From: Trebonia sp050013875
Lineage (GTDB): Bacteria > Actinomycetota > Actinomycetes > Streptosporangiales > Streptosporangiaceae
Direction: 5' to 3'
Assembly: GCA_050013875.1 (NCBI GenBank)
Contig: JBEKEK010000011.1
Span: 23,347 to 87,346 of the forward strand
DNA length: 64,000 nucleotides
Of this stretch, positions 8,176 to 16,456 are shown piece after piece. Position numbers and translations under genes: made by a program. A model generated the notes under the pieces. It was given only the letters and a program-made list of their open reading frames with translations, had not been told where the DNA came from and did no database searches. Within the stretch, counting starts at the first letter, position 1. Each line of letters starts with the position of its first letter.

Positions 8176-9492
8176 TCAGACGCTGGTGGTGGCCGAGGAT
8201 GGCGCGGGGGCGACCAGGTGGGCGCCGACGTGCTTGGTGAGTTCCCAGTCCTTGTGGCCCCGCAGCTCCCGCCAGACCGCCCGGAGCGCCGCGAACATCA
8301 GGACGATCTGGAAGAACGGCATGCCCACGACGAGCGTCACGTAGCTGCCGAAGCCCACCTTGTGCGACTGGTCGGGCTGCTCCTTGCCGAAGTACTCCTT
8401 GCCGAAGTCGCGCAACGCCGCCATCTCGAAGGCGAGAACGAGGAACATGGGCACCACCGGCAGCCAGGAGGCCATCGCGATCACCATCGGCACCTTGACC
8501 AGGATGCCGATCAGGACTCCGGTCGGGACGGCCAGGCCCGAGGCCGCCTGGTAGAACGGTGTGGAGAGGGTGAACCGCGCCAGCATGCGCTGCCGCCGCG
8601 TCGGCAGCTGCCGCCAGTCCCCCTTGCGGTACACCTGCAGGAAGCCCTGGTTCCAGCGGGTCCGCTGCTTGACGAAGCTCTTCAGCGTGTCCGGCGTCTC
8701 CTCCCTGGTAACCATCTCCGGTGAGTAGGCGACGACGACCTTCTTGCCCTCGCTCGACAGCCTGACCCCGAGCTCGCAGTCCTCGGCGAGGCACTTCTCG
8801 TCCCAGCCCCACTGGGCGTCCGTGCCCGGCGGCGGCTCGAGCAGCTCGCGCTTGATGAAGACGGTGTTGCCGCCGAGGGTGATGAACCCCTTCTCTGCCT
8901 GCAGGTGCAGACGGCTGCGGAACCAGAAGAAGTACTCGAGGCAGTTCCGCAGGCTGTACCAGCTCGAGTAGAAGTTGAGCAGTTGCACGCCGCCCTGCAC
9001 GACATCGGCGTTCTCGGTGCGGAACGCGTGGTCGACGTGGTTGAGCAGCTCCGGGTGGACGACATCCTCGGCGTCGAACACCCCGAGGATGCCGCCGCGG
9101 CACTGGCCGGAGGCGAGCGCCGCGTTGAGTGCGGTCGCCTTGTTCCGCGGCGCGGGGTCAATCACCGTGTGGATCTTGGTCGGGTCGATCTGGGCCAGCC
9201 GCCGGGCGATGCCGGTCGTCTCGGGGTCATCCGCGCCGGTGATGATCACGATGTCGAAGTTGTCGTGGTCGCACTCGAGCATCTTCTGCACGGTGTTCTC
9301 GACCACGTCCTGCCGCTCGTGCCTGATCGGGAGCAGCAGGGTGATCGACAGCCCAGTCTGGCCGTCGGGTTGAGCGAAGGTGGTGGACTCGAGCACCTCC
9401 GGCGTACGCCAGGCGTGCATCATCCACCACAGCGTTACCGTAGCAATGCTGAACAGGACGATCGAAATGACGAGTACTGCTCCAGCAAGCAT
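8176..9492 (-). CDS. CslA-like processive membrane glycosyltransferase
   Basis: The start is set at the ATG at 9492, preceded by GAGGGGGAG; a longer frame from a TTG at 9528 has no ribosome site. The 438-residue product has an N-terminal membrane helix (~4-28), a GT2 catalytic domain with VFDAEDVVHP (Asp140, Asp143), AEDCELGVRL (Glu237-Asp238) and QRTRWNQG (Gln276, Arg279, Trp280), the D,D,D,QxxRW set of processive synthases, and three or four membrane segments after residue 310. This resembles cellulose-synthase-like CslA or hyaluronan/chitin-type synthases, smaller than true BcsA and without a PilZ domain. It heads the minus-strand cluster leading to the GlxA-like oxidase and SCO1, suggesting that its polymer is oxidised outside the cell. 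Confidence 0.82.
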   Translation of the reverse strand: MLAGAVLVISIVLFSIATVTLWWMMHAWRTPEVLESTTFAQPDGQTGLSITLLLPIRHERQDVVENTVQKMLECDHDNFDIVIITGADDPETTGIARRLAQIDPTKIHTVIDPAPRNKATALNAALASGQCRGGILGVFDAEDVVHPELLNHVDHAFRTENADVVQGGVQLLNFYSSWYSLRNCLEYFFWFRSRLHLQAEKGFITLGGNTVFIKRELLEPPPGTDAQWGWDEKCLAEDCELGVRLSSEGKKVVVAYSPEMVTREETPDTLKSFVKQRTRWNQGFLQVYRKGDWRQLPTRRQRMLARFTLSTPFYQAASGLAVPTGVLIGILVKVPMVIAMASWLPVVPMFLVLAFEMAALRDFGKEYFGKEQPDQSHKVGFGSYVTLVVGMPFFQIVLMFAALRAVWRELRGHKDWELTKHVGAHLVAPAPSSATTSV

Positions 9493-10032
9493 TACCCCGC
9501 TCCCCCTCTTGGCCCCGGAAGACGGCAAGACGTACGTACTACGGTTGGTAGTTAGCCGGCGACTTTGCGCAATACCACAGATAGTGGCAATCTGAAGTTA
9601 AGCTAGACCTGGCACCAAGGCAAGTCCGGAAACGGAAGATTCACAGGTCTGATCAATTCGTTAGATTCGAAACCAAGAATTAATAGAAGTTTTTTAGAAA
9701 CGACGTAAACCAACCAGGGGTTTCGCGCGTCATACCTATTTCAGGAATGCTCAGTCGCCGGCGGAACACCGGCCGCGACTGGCTGGGACCACACTAGAGG
9801 TAGCGGGCACCTGAGCGGTAGAGGCAGTTTTTGCGGGCATCCGTACCGACCCGTGCGTTCGGCCGAGCGAATTGATTTCGAAGCCGCCGGCGGCGGTGCG
9901 GCCGGCCGGACAAACATCAAGAATAGATAAAGGACCGGCGAATTATCGCTTATCAGGCAGACATCCCGCAGGTCACGGTGGAACAATAGTCGAGTATATC
10001 TTGTCGGTTACGGGGTTGGATGGTGAAAAACG
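9493..10032. other. Divergent intergenic region, AT-richer than surroundings
   Basis: About 540 bases separate the divergent synthase gene and the secreted-protein gene. Roughly 9590-9720 is clearly lower in GC than its neighbours. No gene with a credible start and product is seen; small open frames here are not supported. It most likely holds the promoters of both flanking transcripts. A TATATC hexamer near 9995-10000 could be part of the plus-strand promoter, but no clear -35 element was matched. Confidence 0.4.
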
Positions 10033-11259
10033 TTGAGTCGTGTTTCCTGGTCCGTCCGGTCGGCGCTGGTGCCGGCCGGCGCTGCGCTGATGGCTTTGGC
10101 GGCATTGTCGGGCTCGGCGAACGCGTCGGCGGCGCGGACCACGGCCGCGGCCACCGCCAATGCGGCCACCGCTAACGTTGCCGCCCCGGCCTCGGCCAGC
10201 ACCGGCAGTGTGTCGTTCTACCAGACCTACGGCATGCAGCAGGGCGCGGTCTCCGGGCCGGGCGGGCCCGGCGGCGCGGGCCCCCAGATCTGGCTGATAG
10301 CGATGGACCCGCCGGAGTTCCAGGGGAACCCTGCTGGCTCGCAGGCGCTGGACGAGGTGAGCCCCACGACCGGGGCCGTCAACTACTGGGCGCCGCTGCC
10401 GCCCTACGTCGGAAACACCGGCACCCTGCTCGCCTACGACGACGGCGCCCCCGCCTTCGACGGCAGCGGGCACGCCTGGATGATCGCGACCTCGACCACC
10501 CTGTCCGGTGCCCAGTCGCACTATCTGGTCCGCTACACCCCGGGCCCGAGCTCGAGCGCCATCTACAAGCTCGCCGCCACCTGCTCGTCGCCGCACGGCA
10601 TCACCGCCGCCAGCGACGGCTCGGTCTGGCTGGCCTGCAACTCGGCCAAGGCCATCCGGGTCACCGCCAGCGGTGCGATGCGGACGTTCGGCCTCTCCCG
10701 GGTCGCCACGATCGTCAGTCTCGCGGCCGCCAAGAGCGGGGTCATGTGGGCGGTCGGCGAGAACTCCTCCCACTCGCCCATCGGGCTCGTCCGGCTTACC
10801 TCCGGGGGCGGTGAGGCGTATTACGCCACCCCTCGCGGCATCACCGCGCGGGGCGTCGCGGGTGACGGCTCGGCCCGGATCATAGAGACCGCCGCTTGCG
10901 GCTCCACCCTCTGCTTCGAATCGGTCTCCTCGGCCGGCAAGCTGGCGCACGTCGGGACCGCACCGAACAAGGTGTCAGGCAGCTACGGGCCAGCCATGGA
11001 CGCCAGCGGCAACGTGTGGTTGCTTGTGCGCGGTTCGTGGTCCAAGACCGGCCAGTACTTCATCAGGCTGACCTCGGGCAACAAGACTCAGTCCTACGCG
11101 TTCTCGCTGCCCGGCTGTGGCACCACCCTGCTGTCCATCGCCGGCCACCCGGTGGGCAGCGCGAACGGCTCGGCCTGGGCCGAGTCGGTCACCAACTGCA
11201 CCTCCATCGGCAACGCCAAGAGCGCCTACGTGGGCGGCGTGGTCCGTCTCGAGCCGTAG
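10033..11259 (+). CDS. Secreted beta-propeller-like protein
   Basis: The 408-residue product is exported: a hydrophobic segment (ALVPAGAALMALAALSG) is followed by an Ala/Thr-rich mature start. The rest contains repeated patterns of the kind ...GSVWLACNS..., ...SGVMWAVGENS..., ...SGNVWLLVRGS... and ...NGSAWAESV..., spaced 45-60 residues apart, which suggests a Vgb/streptogramin-lyase-like or NHL-type propeller. Start is TTG, with GGATGG about ten bases upstream; the next downstream Met would remove most of the signal peptide. No catalytic residues were recognised. It is transcribed away from the glycan cluster, with no partner genes. Product family is an inference from repeat pattern only. Confidence 0.6.
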   Translation: MSRVSWSVRSALVPAGAALMALAALSGSANASAARTTAAATANAATANVAAPASASTGSVSFYQTYGMQQGAVSGPGGPGGAGPQIWLIAMDPPEFQGNPAGSQALDEVSPTTGAVNYWAPLPPYVGNTGTLLAYDDGAPAFDGSGHAWMIATSTTLSGAQSHYLVRYTPGPSSSAIYKLAATCSSPHGITAASDGSVWLACNSAKAIRVTASGAMRTFGLSRVATIVSLAAAKSGVMWAVGENSSHSPIGLVRLTSGGGEAYYATPRGITARGVAGDGSARIIETAACGSTLCFESVSSAGKLAHVGTAPNKVSGSYGPAMDASGNVWLLVRGSWSKTGQYFIRLTSGNKTQSYAFSLPGCGTTLLSIAGHPVGSANGSAWAESVTNCTSIGNAKSAYVGGVVRLEP

Positions 11260-11282
11260 GCGGCAGCCGGCCAGCGGGAGTA

Positions 11283-11335
11283 AGCCCCGGCCGTTCAGTA
11301 GAAAGGCTTTTGATCTACCGAACGGACCTGGGGCT
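11283..11335. terminator. Long bidirectional hairpin terminator
   Basis: Between two convergent genes lies an inverted repeat: CCGTTCAGTAGA (11291-11302) against TCTACCGAACGG (11314-11325), 11 of 12 pairs, with an 11-base loop containing TTTT. It is extended outside by AGCCCC (11283-11288) against GGGGCT (11330-11335). The right arm includes the stop codon of the GntR gene. Position and structure fit a shared terminator for the secreted propeller gene and the regulator. Confidence 0.7.
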
Positions 11336-12013
11336 CAGCGCGGCGTGGGCCAGCTCTTCGTTGTGAGCCAGGTGCTCGTCCAGGGCCCGGGCGGCGACCT
11401 GGGGGTCGCGGGTACGGAACTGGTCCACAAGCAACTGGTGCGCGTCGCGACGCCGGTCGTGCTCACCGGGATCCGGGTCAAGCAGGCCGAAACCGATCCG
11501 CACGTACCGTTCGCTCGCCCGCCAGCTCATCATCAGAATGCGGATATCCCAGGTCAAGGCGGCGGGCGCGAGCAGTGCCAGGTGGAACGCGCGATGGTCG
11601 TCGTAGATGTCGTCCATGCTGCGCTCGGCGCCGCCGAATTCCGCCGCGGCCTGGTAGAGCCGGTCGAGTTCGGCATCGCGCAGTTGCGGCACCGAGCGGC
11701 GCGCGAGGTCGGGTTCGAGCATCCGGCGGACCCGGTAGATCGCGTGGAACTCCTCGAGATCAAGCGGGGCCACGCTCGCGCTGCGCCCGGGGGGATTGAC
11801 GACGAGGCCCTCGGCCTCGAGCACCCGCAGCGCGTCGCGAACCGGAATGAAGCTGACGTCGAGCTGCTCGGCCAGCTTGCGCAGCGACAGGCTCTGCCCG
11901 GGCGAGAGGGTGCCGGCCAGGATCGAGCGGCGGATCTCGTTGGTCACCTGCTCCGACAGTGACCGGCTCTCGATGGGACGGACCGATCCGGAACTAGCCG
12001 ACGTGACCGTCAT
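11315..12013 (-). CDS. GntR-family (FadR/FCD type) transcriptional regulator
   Basis: The product has 232 residues from the ATG at 12013 (GGGAGCG five bases upstream); an earlier in-frame start would add about 23 residues of non-coding character. The N-terminal winged helix spans ~18-85 (SLSEQVTNEIRRSILAGTLSPG, LRKLAEQLDVSFIPVRDAL, LEAEGLVVNPPG), and an all-helical FCD ligand domain follows (EEFHAIYRVRRMLEPDLA, then His residues in DDHRAFHLAL and DAHQLLVDQF that suit FCD metal ligands). It is divergent from the catabolic operon that starts at 12140, with a small intergenic inverted repeat, so local repression relieved by a pathway metabolite is likely. Confidence 0.85.
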   Translation of the reverse strand: MTVTSASSGSVRPIESRSLSEQVTNEIRRSILAGTLSPGQSLSLRKLAEQLDVSFIPVRDALRVLEAEGLVVNPPGRSASVAPLDLEEFHAIYRVRRMLEPDLARRSVPQLRDAELDRLYQAAAEFGGAERSMDDIYDDHRAFHLALLAPAALTWDIRILMMSWRASERYVRIGFGLLDPDPGEHDRRRDAHQLLVDQFRTRDPQVAARALDEHLAHNEELAHAALSPRSVR

Positions 12014-12047
12014 GTCCGCTCCCAGGTATAAGGCCGTTTTCGGCGAC

Positions 12048-12062
12048 GATATCAAAAATATC
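12048..12062. promoter_or_regulatory. Candidate GntR operator (GATAT-N5-ATATC)
   Basis: A perfect 5-5-5 inverted repeat, GATAT-CAAAA-ATATC, lies between the divergent regulator and the catabolic operon, just upstream of a plausible promoter. FCD regulators bind short palindromes in such positions. A related half-site, CATATC, occurs at 12082-12087. Assignment is by location and symmetry only. Confidence 0.4.
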
Positions 12063-12068
12063 AGAGTC

Positions 12069-12098
12069 TTGACTGTTATCACATATCAGGCTTACGGT
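12069..12098 (+). promoter_or_regulatory. Candidate sigma-70-type promoter of the catabolic operon
   Basis: TTGACT (12069-12074) is followed 17-18 bases later by TTACGG/TACGGT (12092-12098). The -35 is close to consensus, the -10 is weak. Transcription would begin near 12105, about 35 bases before the first gene, and the candidate operator lies directly upstream. Confidence 0.4.
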
Positions 12099-12139
12099 GT
12101 GACCGGCAGCAGCACGTCAGAGCCCAAGAGGTGACCGCG

Positions 12140-12706
12140 ATGTCCACGCCCAAGTTCGCCCACAACGTCTTCCAGACCGCCAACCATGAGGCGATGCGCG
12201 ACTGGTACTGCACCGTCCTTGATGCTCATGTCGTCTACGAGGACGCCACCCTGACGTTCCTGACCTTCGACGATGAGCATCACCGGGTGGCACTGCTGCA
12301 TCCGCCGGTCGAGTTCAAGCCCAAGACGGCCAGCACCGCCTCGCTGCATCACTCGGCCTACACCTTCGACAGCATCGACGCGCTGCTCGAGCGCTACGCG
12401 CTGCTGCGGGATAGGGGCATCACCCCCGCCGTGTGCATCGCCCACGGCGTCACCACCTCGATGTACTACCAGGACCCTGACCGCAATTTCGTCGAGCTGC
12501 AGATCGACCGGTTCGCCGAGCCCGAGCAGGCGACCGCCTACATGCTCGGCCCGGAGTACGCCGCCGACTCGGTCGGACCGGCCTTCGACCCCGAGGAACT
12601 GCTGGCCGCCAGGCGCGCGGGGGCGAGCGTTGAGGAGCTGTCGGACCGGGCGTGGGCGCTCAAAACGGAACTTCCCAACCCGCTCGAAGTGCTGATGGGC
12701 GGCTGA
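12140..12706 (+). CDS. VOC-family extradiol dioxygenase-like protein
   Basis: The 188-residue product has one glyoxalase/dioxygenase (VOC) domain. The three metal ligands of type I extradiol dioxygenases can be placed: His in FAHNVFQTAN near the N-terminus, His in SLHHSAYTF and Glu in DRNFVELQID. The GVTTSMYYQDPDRNFVELQ segment matches the catechol/biphenyl-diol dioxygenase subgroup. Start ATG at 12140 with AAGAGGTG seven bases upstream, preferred over the GTG at 12131 that overlaps this site. It is the first gene of the operon regulated by the divergent GntR protein, and suggests ring cleavage or handling of a hydroxylated aromatic together with the FAD hydroxylase further down. Confidence 0.82.
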   Translation: MSTPKFAHNVFQTANHEAMRDWYCTVLDAHVVYEDATLTFLTFDDEHHRVALLHPPVEFKPKTASTASLHHSAYTFDSIDALLERYALLRDRGITPAVCIAHGVTTSMYYQDPDRNFVELQIDRFAEPEQATAYMLGPEYAADSVGPAFDPEELLAARRAGASVEELSDRAWALKTELPNPLEVLMGG

Positions 12707-12712
12707 ACCCGC

Positions 12713-13168
12713 ATGCCCGGCCGTGCGTGCCTGATCTGCTCGATGGAGGAGGCCGACCCGGCGTCGCGGGTTTTCCTCGACGAGCTGTGGGCGGCCGAGG
12801 TGGCACCCGGCTACGAGGTCCCCGGCTGGTTCTTCCTGCGCGCACGCCGCCACGCCGAGAAGATCACCGGCCTCGACGACAGGGAAACGGAGACGTTCGG
12901 CCGTCACGCGCACGACCTGGTCAACGCGGTCGAGCAGGTCACCGGCGCGCCGGCCGTCTACCTGCTCTCCTTCGGGGAAAACTACCTTCACTTCCACGCG
13001 CTGATCGCCGCCCGCGGCGCTCAGGTGCCGCCGGAGTTGCGCGGGGGCGCGCTGCTGCGGCTGCTGGCCTCGGGCCGCGACCTGCCCGCCGCGCAGGCCC
13101 TGGCCACGGACGTCAGGCTCGCCTACGAGGGGATCGCCGGTGGCCGTGAGCACGCCGCCGTCGGTTAG
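12713..13168 (+). CDS. HIT-like protein
   Basis: The 151-residue product starts six bases after the dioxygenase stop. It begins with a CLICSMEE Cys pair, contains PGWFFLRARRHAEKITGL and a histidine-rich LHFHALIAARG segment near residue 88, which resembles the HIT hydrolase triad region (HxHxH) but with the third His replaced. HIT proteins hydrolyse nucleotide phosphoramidates or dinucleotides; with an incomplete triad its activity is uncertain. The position inside a catabolic operon suggests a role tied to that pathway. Family call is moderate. Confidence 0.6.
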   Translation: MPGRACLICSMEEADPASRVFLDELWAAEVAPGYEVPGWFFLRARRHAEKITGLDDRETETFGRHAHDLVNAVEQVTGAPAVYLLSFGENYLHFHALIAARGAQVPPELRGGALLRLLASGRDLPAAQALATDVRLAYEGIAGGREHAAVG

Positions 13169-13204
13169 CCTCGATCGGCCGCACGCCCAGACGAAGGAAT
13201 CCGC

Positions 13205-15550
13205 ATGACCACAAGCGCTGATCACACCGACCGCGGTAAAACGACCTACGACCAGGGGGTGCTGCGCGAGATCGCCAGCCGGGTGCTCTGGCTTTCCGCG
13301 GCAATCGTCGACGCCGCCAACGCCGGCCGTGCCAACCACTCGGGCGTCAAGGTGGGAGGCCACCAGGCTTCCAGCGCCTCAATGGTCGACATCATGGTCG
13401 CACTCTGGTTCGCGGAGCTCACTCCCCTGGACCGGGTCTCGGTCAAGCCGCACGCCTCGCCGGTTCTGCACGCCGTCAACTACCTGCTCGGCGAGCTCGA
13501 CGAGTCGTACCTGACGACCCTGCGCGCCAAGGGCGGCCTGCAGTCTTACCCTTCCCGGCTCAAGGACCCCGACGCCGTCGACTTCTCCACCGGTTCTGTC
13601 GGCATCGGCGCCACCGCGGCGCTCTGGGCGGCGATGGCACACCGTTATGTCGCCTCCCAGTTCCCCAGCTCCCCGCCCGCCGGCCGCTTCATCAGCCTGC
13701 TGGGCGACGCCGAGCTTGATGAGGGCGCGATCTGGGAAGCGGTCGCCGACCCGGCCGTGGCCCACCTGGGCGAACTGCTGTGGGTGGTGGACCTCAACCG
13801 GCAGTCCCTGGACCGGGTGGTGCCTGACATCCAGATCGAACGGCTGCAGGGCATGTTCACCGCGGCCGGCTGGCAGGTCGTCACGATCAAGTGGGGACGC
13901 CTGATCAGCGGGCTCTTCGAGCGAAAGGGCGGCGCCGAGCTGCGTGCCCGGCTGGAGACCATGCCCAACGAGGAGTACCAGCGGATGCTCCGGGTGCGGC
14001 CCGCGGAAATCGCCGACCGCATCATCGGCACCAGCGGCAGCGAGGAACTGCGGGCCCTGCTGTCCACCATCGACGGCCCGGAGCTGGCCGCTGCCATCCG
14101 CGACCTCGGCGGCCATGACCTCGGGCTGCTGGTGGACACCTTCCGCGGCATCGACTCCCGCCGCCCCACGATCGTGTTCGCCTACACGATCAAGGGCCGG
14201 GGACTGCCGACAGAGGGACATCCCAACAACCACTCCGCGTTGCTGACCTCCGCGCAACTGCAGGCCCTGGCCGACGCCTGCGCAGTGGACCCGGCCCGGC
14301 CCTGGCAGCGCTTCGACCTCGGCACGGCGGCCGGCCAGCTGTGCGCGGTGCGGGCACGGCAGCTGCACCGGGAGCCGGTGACCCCGTCGCAGCCGGTCAA
14401 GATCCCGGCCGCCCTTGGCCATCCGCACCGCAAGCCGGTCTCGACCCAGGCGGCCCTTGGCCGCTTCCTGGCCGACCTGGCGCATGACGCACCGGAAGCG
14501 GCCGCGCGGGTGGTCACCTGCAGCCCCGATGTCGCCTCCTCGACCAACCTCGGCGGCTGGATCAACAAGACCGGGGTCTGGTCCGTGCAGGACCGGCATG
14601 ACTGGTTCGCCGATGACTCCGAGCGGGTCCTGCGCTGGCGTGAGGTCAGCAACGGCCAGCACATCGAACTGGGCATCGCCGAGGTCAACCTGGTGTCGCT
14701 GCTTGGCGAGCTCGGCGCGACCTGGTCCCGGTGGGGTGAGCGCCTCATCCCGGTGGCGACGCTGTACGACCCGTTCGTCTCCCGTGCGCTCGAGCCCTGG
14801 TCCTACGGCATCTACTCCGGCGGTCAGTCGATCCTCGTCGGCACCCCCTCGGGCGTGACCCTGGCGCCGGAGGGCGGAGCGCACCAGTCGATCACCACCC
14901 CCTCGATCGGGCTCGAGCAGCCCGGCTGCATCGCCTGGGAACCGGCCTTCGCGCTGGATCTGGAGTGGTGCCTGCTCCATGCGATGGACCGGGTCGGTGT
15001 GCAGGGCGGCACGTCGTCGTACTTCCGGCTGAGCACCCGCCCGATCGACCCCGCCCTGGCCCAGGTGCCTGCCGACCCCGTACTGGTGGAACGCCGGCGA
15101 CAGCAGGCGCTGGCGGGCGGCTACCGCCTGCCCGCCGGGCACCCGGCCGGTGCCGAGGACGTCACCCTGGTCGGCGTGGGCGCGATGATGCCCGAGACGA
15201 TCGCCGCCGCCGCGGCACTGGCGGCGGCCGGGGTCAACGCCGGTGTCGTCTGCCTGACCAGTCCGGACCTTGTCTTCCGGTCCTTCCAGCAGCGCGGGCG
15301 GCGCGAGCCAGGCGTGGGCGGCGGCATCGTCGACGAACTGTTCCCGGCCGGCCATCCCGCGCCGCTGGTCACCGTGCTTGACGGTCATCCCCATACGCTC
15401 GCTTTCCTGGCCGGCGTGCGGGGGGACCGCATCCGCTGCCTCGGCGTCACCGAGTTCGGGCAGTCGTCCGGTCTTGATGACGCCTACCGCATCCACCACA
15501 TCGACACCGGCTCGATCGTCGACGCCGCGCTGACGCTGGCGGGCCGTTAG
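13205..15550 (+). CDS. AceE-like thiamine-diphosphate-dependent E1 / transketolase-fold enzyme
   Basis: This 781-residue protein has the transketolase architecture. The thiamine-diphosphate motif runs from GDAELDEGA to DLNRQSLD around residues 166-200, and the N-terminal region (GRANHSGVKVGGHQASSAS, HASPVLHAVNYLLGEL, STGSVGIGATAALWAAMAH) is that of homodimeric 2-oxoacid dehydrogenase E1 (AceE). The Pyr domain contains HIELGIAEVNLVSLLGELG and GGAHQSITTPSIGLEQPG. It is about 100 residues shorter than classical AceE. No E2 or E3 gene is in the operon, so it may act alone as a ketoacid decarboxylase or ketolase, or borrow core E2/E3. AAGGA lies eight bases before the ATG. Confidence 0.82.
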   Translation: MTTSADHTDRGKTTYDQGVLREIASRVLWLSAAIVDAANAGRANHSGVKVGGHQASSASMVDIMVALWFAELTPLDRVSVKPHASPVLHAVNYLLGELDESYLTTLRAKGGLQSYPSRLKDPDAVDFSTGSVGIGATAALWAAMAHRYVASQFPSSPPAGRFISLLGDAELDEGAIWEAVADPAVAHLGELLWVVDLNRQSLDRVVPDIQIERLQGMFTAAGWQVVTIKWGRLISGLFERKGGAELRARLETMPNEEYQRMLRVRPAEIADRIIGTSGSEELRALLSTIDGPELAAAIRDLGGHDLGLLVDTFRGIDSRRPTIVFAYTIKGRGLPTEGHPNNHSALLTSAQLQALADACAVDPARPWQRFDLGTAAGQLCAVRARQLHREPVTPSQPVKIPAALGHPHRKPVSTQAALGRFLADLAHDAPEAAARVVTCSPDVASSTNLGGWINKTGVWSVQDRHDWFADDSERVLRWREVSNGQHIELGIAEVNLVSLLGELGATWSRWGERLIPVATLYDPFVSRALEPWSYGIYSGGQSILVGTPSGVTLAPEGGAHQSITTPSIGLEQPGCIAWEPAFALDLEWCLLHAMDRVGVQGGTSSYFRLSTRPIDPALAQVPADPVLVERRRQQALAGGYRLPAGHPAGAEDVTLVGVGAMMPETIAAAAALAAAGVNAGVVCLTSPDLVFRSFQQRGRREPGVGGGIVDELFPAGHPAPLVTVLDGHPHTLAFLAGVRGDRIRCLGVTEFGQSSGLDDAYRIHHIDTGSIVDAALTLAGR

Positions 15551-15568
15551 CCCAAGGAAGAAGGATCC

Positions 15569-16456
15569 ATGGAACGCAGAGTGATCGATGCCGACGGCGG
15601 CGTCGGGGTCGCCGTCTCATACCACGCACCGGCCATCGGCCTACCGGGGCTGCCGCTGCTGGTGGCCCTGCACGGCGGCACCTACACCAGCGCGTACTTC
15701 GGCGTCGCGGGCGGCCCGTCCGGATCCTTCCTTGACATCGCCGGGCGCAACGGGTTCGCCGTGCTCAACGTCGACCGTCCGGGTTACCGCGAGAGCACCC
15801 TGCTGGCCGACGAGGAGAATACCTTCGCCCGCCAGGCCGAGATCCTTGACCAGGTCATCGCGGCGGCACTCGACCTGTGGCCGGGGCCGGCCGTGGTGCT
15901 GGTCGGTCACTCGATCGGTGGCATGATCAGCCTCGAGATCGCGGCCCGTCACCCCCGCTGGCCGCTGGCCGCCGTGACCACCAGCGGCAACGGCGCGCGC
16001 ATCCCGGCCGGCGGTGCGGCCGAGGCGCTCGGCAGCCTTCCGCTCTCCGGCGTGGTCGACCTCCCGGTACCCGAACGCGACGGGGTGATGTTCGGCCCCG
16101 CCGGTTCCTTCACCGAGGCGGCCAGAACCGCCGCGCACGGTTCCTACGCTCCCACTCCGTTCATCGAGCTGGTGCGCGCCCCGGTCTGGGCCCGGGAGCG
16201 GCTCAGCTCCGTCGCGGCGGCGGTAGAGGTGCCGGTGCTGACGGTTCTCGGTGACCACGACGCGCTGTGGGACTCTTCGCCAGAGGCGCTGGCCGATTAC
16301 GAAAGCCGCTTCACTGTGCCGGTGTCCGCTTTGGTCATGCCCTCCACCGGCCATTCGGTCGACCACCACCTGACGGGGGCCGCCCTGGACCTGATGCAGC
16401 TGTCGTTCGCCCAGTCGAGCATGGCAGTGCGTGGTCAGGCTGCCCCCGTCGGATGA
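15569..16456 (+). CDS. Alpha/beta hydrolase
   Basis: The 295-residue product is a classical alpha/beta hydrolase: oxyanion region VALHGGTYTS, strand LNVDRPGYRES, nucleophile elbow VGHSIGGM (Ser in GHSIG), acid in VLGDHDALWD and terminal His in TGHSVDHHL. No signal peptide, so cytoplasmic. In catabolic operons such enzymes cleave C-C bonds of ring-fission products or hydrolyse esters/lactones; the order here (dioxygenase-like, E1, hydrolase, hydroxylase) fits that. Its stop overlaps the start of the hydroxylase gene (ATGA), indicating translational coupling. Confidence 0.85.
   Translation: MERRVIDADGGVGVAVSYHAPAIGLPGLPLLVALHGGTYTSAYFGVAGGPSGSFLDIAGRNGFAVLNVDRPGYRESTLLADEENTFARQAEILDQVIAAALDLWPGPAVVLVGHSIGGMISLEIAARHPRWPLAAVTTSGNGARIPAGGAAEALGSLPLSGVVDLPVPERDGVMFGPAGSFTEAARTAAHGSYAPTPFIELVRAPVWARERLSSVAAAVEVPVLTVLGDHDALWDSSPEALADYESRFTVPVSALVMPSTGHSVDHHLTGAALDLMQLSFAQSSMAVRGQAAPVG

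Noticed and set aside
13379..15499. 706-codon open frame on the minus strand
   Set aside because: Antisense shadow of the AceE-like gene, a common effect of very high GC; the product is Arg/Gly/Asp-rich with no domain.
16267..16452. Longer start for the FAD hydroxylase
   Set aside because: The first 62 codons lie inside the hydrolase gene in another frame and do not resemble a flavoprotein N-terminus; the ATGA overlap start fits better.
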